A stretch of 64,000 nucleotides of DNA, taken from positions 1-64,000 of the forward strand of contig CAMAVB010000007.1 of NCBI GenBank assembly GCA_945861465.1, read 5' to 3'. A model generated the notes under the pieces. That model was not told where the DNA came from. It saw only the letters and a list, made by a program, of their open reading frames with translations, and ran no database searches. The DNA is from Candidatus Kuenenia stuttgartensis (lineage in GTDB: Bacteria > Planctomycetota > Planctomycetia > Planctomycetales > Planctomycetaceae). Each line of letters starts with the position of its first letter. Position 1 is the stretch's first letter. Below, one piece after another: positions 1 to 7,900 of the stretch. The position numbers and the translations under genes were made by a program.

Positions 1-206
1 GCGATCTCAGTGACCACACCGGCGGCGTTCTTCTTGAGACTGCACCCGGCTTTTTCGAGTGCCGCGACGGCGGCGTTATCGTCGGGCGTGACTTTTGCAA
101 TCGCGGGCTTGGCCGGACCGGGATTATCAACGCAGCCTACAGACAGAAAACAGCCTGTGGTAAACACCGCCAGATTGAGTTTGAAGTTGCGTGGGAAGAA
201 TTTCAT
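1..206 (-). CDS. Lipoprotein, N-terminal part only (possible leucine-rich repeat protein)
   Basis: The reading frame starts at an ATG complementary to 204-206 and runs off the left edge, so only about 68 residues are visible. They begin MKFFPRNFKLNLAVF, followed by a hydrophobic stretch and a lipobox LSVGC, so the product is probably a lipid-anchored envelope protein. After the Cys comes a Pro/Ala linker and then a segment with ALEKAGCSLKKNAAG followed by VVTEI, a pattern that in planctomycetes often opens a leucine-rich repeat domain. The LRR assignment is inference; the signal and lipobox are directly visible. Confidence 0.7.
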   Translation of the reverse strand, partial: MKFFPRNFKLNLAVFTTGCFLSVGCVDNPGPAKPAIAKVTPDDNAAVAALEKAGCSLKKNAAGVVTEI

Positions 207-372
207 TGGCCTGAACACCCCTGAGTAAAAAACATGTCCTGATTCGGCAGCGTACGTCGATCCTCGAACTTTCGCAACGGTGGACGGCGATCATCGCGGT
301 TTGATTGTCAACGAATCATCAAGCCATCAGGATTTCCCGGTGTCAACACGGTGAACTCACCACGGTTGACCA

Positions 373-545
373 ATGGTAACCGCGTTGCTGCGTTGTTTTC
401 GCATGTGGATTGACAGGAATGCGAGTCGGCGGAGCGACATCGCCTACGTAGCTCAGTCGCTCCGCCGACTGAGATTCCCCGTTGCGAGCCTGGTCAACTC
501 GCCACCGGCGACTTATGGTAACCACGTTGCGGGGTTGTTTTCGCA
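373..545. repeat. 31-bp direct repeats flanking a palindromic repeat
   Basis: Near-identical 31-bp direct repeats (373-403 and 515-545, both opening ATGGTAACC and closing GTTGTTTTCGCA) bracket about 110 bp. That stretch contains the inverted repeat GTCGGCGGAGCGAC (425-438) / GTCGCTCCGCCGAC (456-469). A 31-nt segment at 447-477 recurs identically at 19955-19985. An open frame runs through this repeat into the formyltransferase gene, but the repeat is not part of the protein. Confidence 0.75.
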
Positions 546-585
546 CAGCCAGGATCAGGAATCAGACCTGTCGAAAGGAGTCGTG

Positions 586-1524
586 ATGTCGTCGGCACTT
601 TGGCAAAGCGGCGCCGTGGTGATCGGGTGCCGCGAGAATACGGCTGAGTTCATCGAAAAACTGCTGAGCAGTCATTGCCCTGTCGCAGGTGTCGTGACGA
701 TCTCGCAGGCGACCGCTGATCGCAACCAGGTTCCCAGCTGGATTGATCTGTCGCTTGAATTCGGCGAGCACATTTCCGTGTACACTTCGCAGAGCTACAA
801 ACTGGAAACTCCGGCCGACATCGAAATCCTTGGTGCGACGAAAGCCGACGTCGGTTTCTGTATCGGCTGGCAACGTCTGTTGCCGCAGTGGTTCCTGAGT
901 CTGCACCGCAACGGCGTATTTGGTATGCATGCATGTGCAAATCGTCTTCCCAACGGACGCGGTAGGTCCCCGATCAACTGGAGCGTGATTGAAGGTGCAT
1001 CCAGATTGCACGCGCATATTTTCCGGTACAACGACGAGCCCGACGCCGGGGATCTGCTGAGCGTGCCGATCATCCCGATCGAGCCGCATGATGACATTCA
1101 GACGCTGCAGCAGAAGGCTCGCGTTGTCTTCAACAGCGAAGTGATACGCCGCTGGCAGGAGTTGTTATCCGACACCGTCGCACTGCAGCCGCTCAACAGT
1201 TCCGGTGAACCCGAACGGTTTTATCCGAAGCGATCGGAACACGACGGACTCATTGACTGGACGTGGTCGGCGCAGCAAATTACCAACTGGGTGCGGGCTC
1301 AGACACATCCATACCCCGGAGCATTCACATTCCTGGACAATCAGCGTTACAGTATCTGGCGTTGCGGCCCGACAGGACTGGAACTCATTGCGCAGACTGG
1401 GACAATCGTCGAAAGTTTCCGGGACGGTACCTGCTTTGTCGCTTGTGATCAGAACCAAAGTGTGCATCTGCTGCAGCACGATCTGCCGCTCCCGCTGAAA
1501 CCTGGAACAAGATTAGGACTATGA
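586..1524 (+). CDS. Formyltransferase-family protein (sugar/amino N-formyltransferase-like)
   Basis: A 312-residue protein of the formyl-transfer fold (methionyl-tRNA formyltransferase, ArnA N-terminal domain, PseJ type). Around residue 113 it has the family signature in the form MHACANRLPNGRGRSPINW, which gives the catalytic His and the LPxGRG loop. A DAGDLL segment supplies the conserved Asp. The C-terminal part resembles the short substrate domain (FYPKR, then WVRAQTHPYPGAF). The start at 586 is chosen because AAAGGAG lies 5-12 bases upstream; the frame continues 5' but only through repeat DNA. The stop overlaps the next start as ATGA, so translation of a polysaccharide-deacetylase-like gene is coupled to it. 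Inference: it formylates an amino sugar of a surface glycan rather than initiator tRNA. Confidence 0.75.
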   Translation: MSSALWQSGAVVIGCRENTAEFIEKLLSSHCPVAGVVTISQATADRNQVPSWIDLSLEFGEHISVYTSQSYKLETPADIEILGATKADVGFCIGWQRLLPQWFLSLHRNGVFGMHACANRLPNGRGRSPINWSVIEGASRLHAHIFRYNDEPDAGDLLSVPIIPIEPHDDIQTLQQKARVVFNSEVIRRWQELLSDTVALQPLNSSGEPERFYPKRSEHDGLIDWTWSAQQITNWVRAQTHPYPGAFTFLDNQRYSIWRCGPTGLELIAQTGTIVESFRDGTCFVACDQNQSVHLLQHDLPLPLKPGTRLGL

Positions 1525-2321
1525 AGCTCATCCGCAATACCGAACCCATACGCGACTTCAGTACGGATCACTACCGCGAGATCGTCGCTGCGATCTGCCA
1601 GTCTCACAAAACCATCTGCTTTCGGGACATCCATAAAATGGGACGGGCGGTCTTTGAGATCCCGAAATTCGTCGTCATGCGGCACGATGTGGAATTCAGT
1701 ATTCCGGCGGCTTTAAGGATGGCTGAGATCGAAGCCGAACTCGGAGTCCAGTCCACATTCTTTCTGCTGCAGACCAGCGACTACAACCCGTTCGAAGAGG
1801 AAGAGGCTGTTCAGATTCGCCGGATACTTGACTTGGGGCACGATATCGGCCTGCACTACGACGCCGCACTGTTTGAACGTCTCAACGTCGACCCACTCGC
1901 GACCGCAAAAGCGCAGATCGAATTGTTTCAGACGTTCTTCCGCACGAAGATTCACGCGATGTCATCGCACATGCCCATGCGTTCCGGCAAGACATTTTCC
2001 ATCCCCGGCGTGATCGATACATACGACCCGATGTACCTGACCGAAATGAAGTACATCAGCGACAGCACTCAGGCCTGGCGCGAGGGCGTGGTGACAGAAA
2101 ATCTGGCGACGTACAACCACATCCATTTGCTGACGCACGAATATATCTGGCATCCTTTCGGCTGGGACTGGTCGGCACTGCTGTTTACCGAAGTCAACGA
2201 CAAGTTCCAGCGCGCTTGGAAACGCGCGGAAAATTTCATCAACATGTACCGCGAAGGCCTGCAATTGCGAGCCCAGAAAGATAAGCAGTTCAAGGAACGC
2301 TACATGAAGCCGACGGAATAG
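1521..2321 (+). CDS. Polysaccharide deacetylase-like (NodB-fold) protein
   Basis: A 266-residue cytoplasmic-looking protein with no signal peptide. Residues 50-80 read VVMRHDVEFSIPAALRM, the RHDV variant of the NodB metal-binding motif, followed by IEAELGVQSTFFLL and then DLGHDIGLHYD. Together these outline the (beta/alpha) barrel of a divalent-metal carbohydrate-esterase-4-like family. Ser/His residues later (MSSHMPMRSGK) and LTHEYIWHPF fit the remaining metal or substrate positions. The start overlaps the formyltransferase stop (ATGA). The pairing suggests that an N-acyl or N-formyl group on a sugar is added or removed in one pathway. The substrate is unknown. Confidence 0.7.
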   Translation: MKLIRNTEPIRDFSTDHYREIVAAICQSHKTICFRDIHKMGRAVFEIPKFVVMRHDVEFSIPAALRMAEIEAELGVQSTFFLLQTSDYNPFEEEEAVQIRRILDLGHDIGLHYDAALFERLNVDPLATAKAQIELFQTFFRTKIHAMSSHMPMRSGKTFSIPGVIDTYDPMYLTEMKYISDSTQAWREGVVTENLATYNHIHLLTHEYIWHPFGWDWSALLFTEVNDKFQRAWKRAENFINMYREGLQLRAQKDKQFKERYMKPTE

Positions 2322-2721
2322 CGCTTGGCGCGGGCTTGTCCCGCAACCGAATCGCTTATGCCGCATCAATGGCTTTGCCGCCCTGTCCGGTGCGAGCCGA
2401 CGGAGCGGCTCGCCTATGTAGGTCCGCCATGTTCTTGCTTTTGTGAGTCTTGTGAGTTTTTGTGGCCAGTCCTATTCGTTCAAGTGTTTGTTTGTGAATC
2501 AGGGTTTTGCGGGCCACAAAGATGCACAAAATCCACACGAGGAACAATGGAATCAGCCGCGAATCGATCACCGCCAACATCGCAGCTCAACATCCCAGTA
2601 TCAAACGACTTATGGAACTCGTGGCATCAGATAATTTGCGTCCTACGCAATTTTTAGTCGTTAGTAGAACAGAATTTCGGCGAATCATTGCTGTTTTTTG
2701 TGGTGTTGTTATCGTAACAGG

Positions 2722-2752
2722 TTTGTTTTCAGGCGATTCTGCCTGAAACAAA
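2722..2752. terminator. Hairpin in the 2322-2848 intergenic region
   Basis: TTTGTTTTCAGGC and GCCTGAAACAAA form a 12-bp stem with one bulge around the loop GATTCT. No T-tract follows, so it may be a terminator remnant or an RNA-processing hairpin. The rest of 2322-2848 (527 bp) contains short palindromes (for example AGCCGACGGAGCGGCT near 2396) and low-complexity text but no convincing gene. Confidence 0.4.
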
Positions 2753-2848
2753 GTCTCCGTTGGACGACGGTGCGTTATGGTACCGGTATGATTCTGACGG
2801 TTTCACTTTCCCACTTGTCTGTCCCACCTGAATCCTGAGGTACTCTCA

Positions 2849-4252
2849 ATGACGCAAAAAACATCACGTCGCGGTTTTATCGGCACCACTGCCGCTCTGG
2901 GGACCGCGTTCTGGGTTGCTCCACGTTCGTTCGCCAAGCCCGGACGATCTGCTCTTCAAGGCTTGACAGCGGCCTGTGTCGGCGTGGGTGGTAAAGGCGA
3001 CAGCGACTGCAGCCATATTTCCGATCAGGACGTGGAAATTGTCGGCATTTGCGACGTCGATCGCCGCACGCTCGCCAAGAAAGGAAAAGAATTCACTAAA
3101 GCTGCACAGTTCACTGACTTCCGCGAAATGCTGGATAAGCTCGGCGATAAAGTAGACATTGTAACGGTCAGCACGCCAGACCATACACATGCTGCAGCGG
3201 CCATCAAGGCCATGAAAATGAAGAAACATGTCTATTGCCAGAAGCCAATGACATGGTCCATTCGTGAAGCCCGCATGATGCGTGAAGTGGCCGCTGAAAT
3301 GGGAGTCGTGACGCAGATGGGCAATCAGGGGACATCCGAAGACGGACTTCGTGAAGCGGTCGAGGTCATTCGATCCGGAGCGATCGGCGATGTTGCCGAG
3401 ATCCATGTCTGGACCAATCGACCGATCTGGCCACAGGGCGTTGGTCGTCCACCTGGTGAAGATCCGATTCCGGATTACCTTGACTGGGATTCATGGATCG
3501 GACCTGCCGCCATGCGTCCTTACAAGGAAGGCATCTATCATTCATTCAAATGGCGTGGCTGGGCCGACTTTGGCACCGGCGCGCTGGGTGACATGGCCTG
3601 CCACACAACCAACATGCCTGTCATGGCACTTGAACTGTGGGACCCGATTGCGGTCACGGCCGTCAAAAATCCAGGCATTTTCGAAAATGAAACCTACCCA
3701 GGTTCATCTACGCTGGTATTTGAATTTCCGGAACGCAATGGCAACGTCGCCTGCAAGTTCTACTGGTATGATGGCGGCAACCTTCCACCTGAAGACTTGA
3801 CCGCTCAATTGCCCGAAGGGTTCCGTAAGCGAATCGACAAACAGAGAAAAGGCGATCCGAACCTGACCAGCGCGGCTCTGATCGTGGGCAGCAAGGGCAT
3901 GTTGCTGTCGGAAAACGATTACGGTGCGCAGTACACGTTACTGCCGGAACCTGATTTCAAGGGCTTCAAGAAGCCTGCTCAATCGCTGCCTCGAATTCCA
4001 TTCAAAGGCGGCACGGACGAACGACAGAAGTGGGAATTTGTCCAGAGCTGCCGCGGCGAATACGAGCCGGGCACGATGTCGAACTTCGGCTACGCAGGTC
4101 GCCTAACCGAAACCATCCTCGTCGGCAACCTTGCCGTGCGAGCTGGTGAAGGCCAGCGAATCGAGTGGGACGCGAAAAATCTCGTCAGCACGAACCTGCC
4201 GGACCTTAACAAATACGTCGCGCGCGAATATCGCGAAGGCTGGACTCTGTAG
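2849..4252 (+). CDS. Tat-exported Gfo/Idh/MocA family oxidoreductase
   Basis: A 467-residue NAD(P)-dependent oxidoreductase of the Gfo/Idh/MocA family. It opens with a twin-arginine signal (TSRRGFIGTTAALGTAF, then an AxA-like cleavage region near residue 30). The Rossmann part follows (VGVGGKGDSDC, then VEIVGICDVD). The catalytic-Lys motif appears as HVYCQKPMT, a QKP variant of the usual EKP, followed by MGNQGTSEDG. The C-terminal substrate domain has the planctomycete pattern DYLDWDSWIGPA and DFGTGALGDMACH. Such proteins act in the periplasm on sugars or cyclitols. A strong terminator follows 37 bp after the stop, so it is probably monocistronic. The substrate is unknown. Confidence 0.9.
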   Translation: MTQKTSRRGFIGTTAALGTAFWVAPRSFAKPGRSALQGLTAACVGVGGKGDSDCSHISDQDVEIVGICDVDRRTLAKKGKEFTKAAQFTDFREMLDKLGDKVDIVTVSTPDHTHAAAAIKAMKMKKHVYCQKPMTWSIREARMMREVAAEMGVVTQMGNQGTSEDGLREAVEVIRSGAIGDVAEIHVWTNRPIWPQGVGRPPGEDPIPDYLDWDSWIGPAAMRPYKEGIYHSFKWRGWADFGTGALGDMACHTTNMPVMALELWDPIAVTAVKNPGIFENETYPGSSTLVFEFPERNGNVACKFYWYDGGNLPPEDLTAQLPEGFRKRIDKQRKGDPNLTSAALIVGSKGMLLSENDYGAQYTLLPEPDFKGFKKPAQSLPRIPFKGGTDERQKWEFVQSCRGEYEPGTMSNFGYAGRLTETILVGNLAVRAGEGQRIEWDAKNLVSTNLPDLNKYVAREYREGWTL

Positions 4253-4289
4253 TCCGGCAGCTCTTGCAGTGCTCAGTTGATCAATACCC

Positions 4290-4321
4290 GGCCCGGCATC
4301 GAAAGACGCCGGGCCTTTTTC
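4290..4321 (+). terminator. Rho-independent terminator
   Basis: A perfect 8-bp stem GGCCCGGC (4290-4297) / GCCGGGCC (4308-4315) with a 10-nt loop is followed by TTTTT. It ends the Gfo/Idh/MocA transcript and is the clearest terminator in the left half of the window. Confidence 0.9.
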
Positions 4322-4379
4322 GTAGCTTGACTCGAGACCGCAGCAAAGTTGGGGTTGAGCAGGGATATTGTTCTGGTGA

Positions 4380-4850
4380 GATTTGTTTACGGTATTTGAA
4401 GGGGAAAGGCGAGTCTTTGTTGAGCCTGTGCGGAAACTGGCAGATGCTCTTTGCACCACGCTTGCACGAGTGTCACAGGAGTTTTCTCCAGGGCTTCTTT
4501 GATTCTTGTCGTGGTCCAGTCTTTCATGCTGAGCGAACGTGATCAACTCGGCCTCCACGCGAGCATGACGCATCGCGGTCGGTCGTGCGCCCAGAAGTGC
4601 GGCAAGCTCAACGTCGCAGTCCTGAAAAAATCCGTGAATGCAAATGAATTCGACACTGCATCTGACGGTGTCTTCCCAGCGAGACCATTCGCTCAGGATT
4701 TTCCGCGGAATTCCCGCGCGTTTTGCCGGGTTCTCCAATTCTTCAACTGCTGAAGAACGATCTGAAGGTTGCAATGTTCCGTGACTCTCGCCACGGCTCG
4801 CAATGCCGTTCGAACTCGGAAAAAACCGTCGCATCGCCGCGAAGATTATC
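4380..4850 (-). pseudogene. Possible decayed gene on the minus strand
   Basis: The 990 bp between 4253 and 5243 hold no intact gene. On the minus strand, short protein-like stretches appear in different frames: one with VFSEFERHCEPWRESRN, one with DCDVELAALLGARPTAMRHA, and one starting at an ATG near 4527 with MKDWTTTRIKEALEK and TLVQAWCKEHLP. The frame changes and early stops are what a frameshifted old gene would leave. No family is recognised. The longest open frame here reads through the terminator into the oxidoreductase gene, so it is not taken as real. Low confidence. Confidence 0.25.
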
Positions 4851-4900
4851 GATGATCGCGGGATTGAGTGTTTGAAGATTATTGTGGTGGAGCAGCGATT

Positions 4901-5028
4901 TTTTGGAGAGCGTTTCTGGTAGTGATCACCGTTCGACGGGGGCGAGCCCCGTCGTGACGAAGTTGTTTTGGGAGGCTGTCTGGTTATGATCTCCGCTCCA
5001 CGGGGACGAGCCCGCGTGGAGGCGACGC
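4901..5028. repeat. Two tandem copies of a palindromic repeat (about 65 bp each)
   Basis: Units begin at 4901 (TTTTGGAGAG) and 4966 (TTTTGGGAGG). Each carries CTGGTnnTGATCnCCG and then a GC-rich hairpin: CGACGGGG...CCCCGTCG at 4934-4954, and CCACGGGG...CCCGCGTGG near 4998-5019. The units are diverged (about three quarters identical by eye). The same sequence in reverse orientation occurs at 7807-7853. Confidence 0.7.
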
Positions 5029-5243
5029 GGTGAGAGTTAGGCGGGGCGGAGGTTTGCAGTAAGGATTCTCACGGTTGGGCTTTCCAATTCAATCCACCAA
5101 ATTTGGTTTGAAGATGGACGTGTTACACCCTTTTCTCGTAAAATGCATGTGTCCGCTGGCTTCAACCTGCCGGATTCCCACCACACCTTTGCGACAACTT
5201 CCTGCCGTCGCATCCTTCCTCATGGCCTAAAATCGGTTGACGT

Positions 5244-7490
5244 ATGGCCTTAATAAAACACAACCTGATCCCAAGCCACGAAGCGTGCAAGTTTTTGCTT
5301 TCCGCTTTGGCCTTCCTGATTTTATTTCGACCCGCAGCGGCTGGCGAAGAGTTTCGCAGCGTCAGCTTTGTCAACGATGTTATGCCGGTGTTGACAAAGG
5401 CGGGCTGTAACGCGGGCGTTTGTCATGCGAAAGCTGGTGGTGGACAAAACGGGTTTCAGCTTTCGTTGCTCGGTTTTGAGTTTCAGGACGACTACGAACA
5501 TCTGGTCAAAGAAGGTCGCGGGCGAAGATTGTTTCCGGCAGCTCCGGAACGCAGTCTGCTGCTGATGAAAGCAGTCGGCAAGATGCCACATGGTGGCGGC
5601 GTTCGCCTGCAGACCGAATCCGAGGGATATGCGCTGCTTTTGAACTGGATTCGACAAGGGGCTGCTTACGATGCAGACACAGCACCGCAATTGATGAGCA
5701 TTGAGATTCAGCCGAATCGCGGCACCGTGATGCGAAACGCTGCACAGCAACTGAAGGCGATCGCGAAGTATGCGGACGGCAGCGAACGAGATGTCACGGG
5801 ACTTGCTCTGTTCGAATCCAACGACAAGAGCATGGCGGATGTCGCCGATGGCGGGCTTGTGCAGATTTCGGACATTCCTGGCAAAGTGGCCATCATGGTG
5901 CGATATCAGGGCAAAGTGGCCGTCTTCAATGCGTCCGTTCCGTTGGGGGTTCCTGTTGACAGTGTGCCGGCATCAAAGAATTTTGTGGATGACTTCGTCT
6001 TCGGCAATCTGAAGGAAATCGGAGTTCCTCCTTCGCCCGTTTGTGACGATGCGACGTTTCTTCGGCGAGTCTCCCTGGACATTTCCGGTCGTCTTCCCAC
6101 GGACGCTGAAGCAACAGCCTTTTTGACCAGTCAGGACGCGGACAAACGCGATCAGGTCATTGACCGCCTGCTGCGAAGTCCCGAGTATGCGGACTTCTTC
6201 GCGAACAAATGGACGGCGATGCTGAAGAATCGCCGTGACGATGCCAGCGACATGACATCAAACTTTGCATTCTACGCATGGGTGCGAGACAGTCTGCTGG
6301 CCAACAAGCCTTATGATCAGTTAGTACGTGAACTGCTGGCGGCGACGGGTACGGTGATCGCCAATCCGCCGGTGGCGTGGTACAAACGCGTAAAGGAACC
6401 GAAGCAGCAACTGGAAGATGTGGCTCAGTTGTTCCTTGGTGTCCGCATGCAGTGTGCTCAGTGTCATCACCATCCGTTTGAACGCTGGAGCCAGAATGAC
6501 TATTACAGCTTGTCTGCCTTCTTCACTCAGGTCGGAAGAAAGCCTTCAGCGACGCGCGGTGAAGATCTCATCTTTCACAAACGCGGTATTGCCGGAGCTG
6601 CAAACATCAAGACCGGTCTGACGCTGAAGCCTGCGGCGCTGGGTGATGCAATCCCCGCAATTGCTCCGGACGAAGATCCGCGACTCAAGCTGGCGGATTG
6701 GATGAGTTCCCCGGAGAATCCGTTCTTCGCGAAGGCCCTGGTGAATCGTTACTGGAAGCATTTCTTCCGTCGCGGTTTGATCGAGCCCGAAGACGATATT
6801 CGCGACACGAACCCGCCGACGAATCCGGACCTGCTGGCGGCTCTGGAGCAGCATTTCCACGCCAGCGGCTTTGATCTGAAGGAACTTGTACGAGTCATCA
6901 CACGCTCACACGCTTATCAACTGAGTTCCGTCCCGAACCAGTACAACGTTGCGGATCAGCAAAACTACTCACGCTATTATCCGCGCCGATTGCAGGCTGA
7001 GGTGATGCTGGATGCCATTGATGACTTGACGGGGGCTCAAACGGATTTCCCGAATCTTCCGACCGGTACGCGCGCGATCGCATTGCCGGATAACAGCTAC
7101 AACAATGCGTCGCCGTTTCTGAAGGTCTTCGGACGACCGGAGAATGAAAGTGTTTGCGAATGCGAACGAGTGCAGTCATCGAGTCTGGCGCAGAGCCTGC
7201 ACTTAATGAATGCCGGAGACATCAAGGCCAAACTTGCCACCAGCAGCGGTCGAGCCGACCGACTGGCGAAATCGGAACAACCTGCGGAACAAAGAATCCG
7301 CGAATTGTACATGGTCGCATTCTCACGTGAGCCGCGAGCCGATGAATTGAAGGTGGCGTTGGATTATCTTGCAGAATCACGAGTCGATGCAGCGGGTAAT
7401 CCGATTGATGCCCAAAAAGCTAATACCGAAAACTTCCAGGATCTGATCTGGGCGTTGATCAATACGAAAGAGTTTTTGTTTAATCATTAG
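5244..7490 (+). CDS. DUF1549/DUF1553 domain heme-binding-motif protein
   Basis: A 748-residue exported protein with a signal peptide (hydrophobic FLLSALAFLILF, then AAAG near residue 35). Next comes a cytochrome-like segment with CNAGVCH and a downstream LLLMKAVGKMPHGGG. A bacterial Ig-like region (residues 150-235) follows. The DUF1549 block (FVDDFVFGNLKEIGV, then RRVSLDISGRLPT) includes MQCAQCHHHPFERW. The C-terminal DUF1553 block has NPFFAKALVNRYWKHFFRRG and ITRSHAYQLSS. This architecture is almost confined to Planctomycetota and related phyla, where it accompanies DUF1501 proteins. One lies at 10301-11755, with a PPC protein between. The biochemical role of the family is not established; a periplasmic redox role is inferred from the CxxCH motif. 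Confidence 0.92.
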   Translation: MALIKHNLIPSHEACKFLLSALAFLILFRPAAAGEEFRSVSFVNDVMPVLTKAGCNAGVCHAKAGGGQNGFQLSLLGFEFQDDYEHLVKEGRGRRLFPAAPERSLLLMKAVGKMPHGGGVRLQTESEGYALLLNWIRQGAAYDADTAPQLMSIEIQPNRGTVMRNAAQQLKAIAKYADGSERDVTGLALFESNDKSMADVADGGLVQISDIPGKVAIMVRYQGKVAVFNASVPLGVPVDSVPASKNFVDDFVFGNLKEIGVPPSPVCDDATFLRRVSLDISGRLPTDAEATAFLTSQDADKRDQVIDRLLRSPEYADFFANKWTAMLKNRRDDASDMTSNFAFYAWVRDSLLANKPYDQLVRELLAATGTVIANPPVAWYKRVKEPKQQLEDVAQLFLGVRMQCAQCHHHPFERWSQNDYYSLSAFFTQVGRKPSATRGEDLIFHKRGIAGAANIKTGLTLKPAALGDAIPAIAPDEDPRLKLADWMSSPENPFFAKALVNRYWKHFFRRGLIEPEDDIRDTNPPTNPDLLAALEQHFHASGFDLKELVRVITRSHAYQLSSVPNQYNVADQQNYSRYYPRRLQAEVMLDAIDDLTGAQTDFPNLPTGTRAIALPDNSYNNASPFLKVFGRPENESVCECERVQSSSLAQSLHLMNAGDIKAKLATSSGRADRLAKSEQPAEQRIRELYMVAFSREPRADELKVALDYLAESRVDAAGNPIDAQKANTENFQDLIWALINTKEFLFNH

Positions 7491-7522
7491 TCTTAGGGAC
7501 AACCAGATATTTGTGCGAGACC

Positions 7523-7602
7523 TGTAGGCCGGACCAAGCGCAGCGCCGTTCCGGCAATTGACTGGCACTGCCGGAACGGCGCTGCGCTTGGTCCGGCCTA
7601 CA
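7523..7602. repeat. Perfect 34-bp inverted repeat (dispersed palindrome)
   Basis: Left arm 7523-7556 starts TGTAGGCCGGACC; right arm 7569-7602 is its exact reverse complement; the loop is 12 nt. It can form a long hairpin after the DUF1549 gene and might stop transcription. A second copy, with an intact left arm and a degraded right arm, lies at 19385-19440. Confidence 0.9.
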
Positions 7603-7621
7603 TCAGAATCAGACATCAAAA

Positions 7622-7801
7622 ATGAAAAAAAGTCAAATTGAACATTTGGTCGCAGAACTTCCGGAAAATGTCAATGTCGGTGCGTTGATTGAGCGGCTGC
7701 ATTTGCTCGACAAAATTGATCAAGCCGAGCAGCAGTTGGCTCGTGGAGAAGGGATTTCTCACGCGGTTGCGGTGCAGAGGTTAGATCAATGGTGGAAATA
7801 A
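7622..7801 (+). CDS. Small antitoxin-like protein (orphan)
   Basis: A 59-residue acidic helical protein starting MKKSQIEHLVAELPENV and ending VQRLDQWWK. The size, the composition and a central LIERLHLLDKIDQAEQQLARGEG segment fit the short antitoxins that precede ParE/RelE-type toxins in many bacteria. The last codons overlap an ATG in the +1 frame, as is usual for antitoxin/toxin pairs, but the toxin frame stops after 14 codons (see the next entry). It is therefore either an orphan antitoxin or a relic. Family membership is inferred from pattern, not from a search. Confidence 0.6.
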   Translation: MKKSQIEHLVAELPENVNVGALIERLHLLDKIDQAEQQLARGEGISHAVAVQRLDQWWK

Positions 7802-7833
7802 TCAGGTCGCCACGATGGGGCTCGTCCCCATAG
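7789..7833 (+). pseudogene. Truncated ParE/RelE-like toxin start
   Basis: An ATG inside the last antitoxin codons opens a frame reading MVEIIRSPRWGSSP and then stop. MVEII(W/R)SPxA is a common opening of ParE/RelE toxins. From about the seventh codon onward the DNA is a copy of the palindromic repeat also present at 4901-5028, so the toxin body is missing. No continuation of a toxin is visible before the next gene. Confidence 0.5.
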
Positions 7834-7853
7834 AGCGATGACCAGAACGTTTC
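7807..7853. repeat. Palindromic repeat copy at the toxin breakpoint
   Basis: GTCGCCACGATGGGGCTCGT, then CCCCATAGAGCG and ACCAGAACG. Read on the other strand this matches the two tandem units at 4901-5028, hairpin core included. Confidence 0.6.
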
Positions 7854-7900
7854 AAGTTCACGAAAAAGCAGAAGTAAGTTCAGCTATCCTGGATAAATAC

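Noticed and set aside
562-1089. Minus-strand frame opposite the formyltransferase
   Set aside because: Antisense shadow; the plus strand has the family motifs, a ribosome site and coupling to the next gene.
4103-4834. 243-codon minus-strand open frame
   Set aside because: It reads through a strong terminator and 150 bp of the plus-strand oxidoreductase gene; only short parts look protein-like, so it was treated as a possible relic, not a gene.
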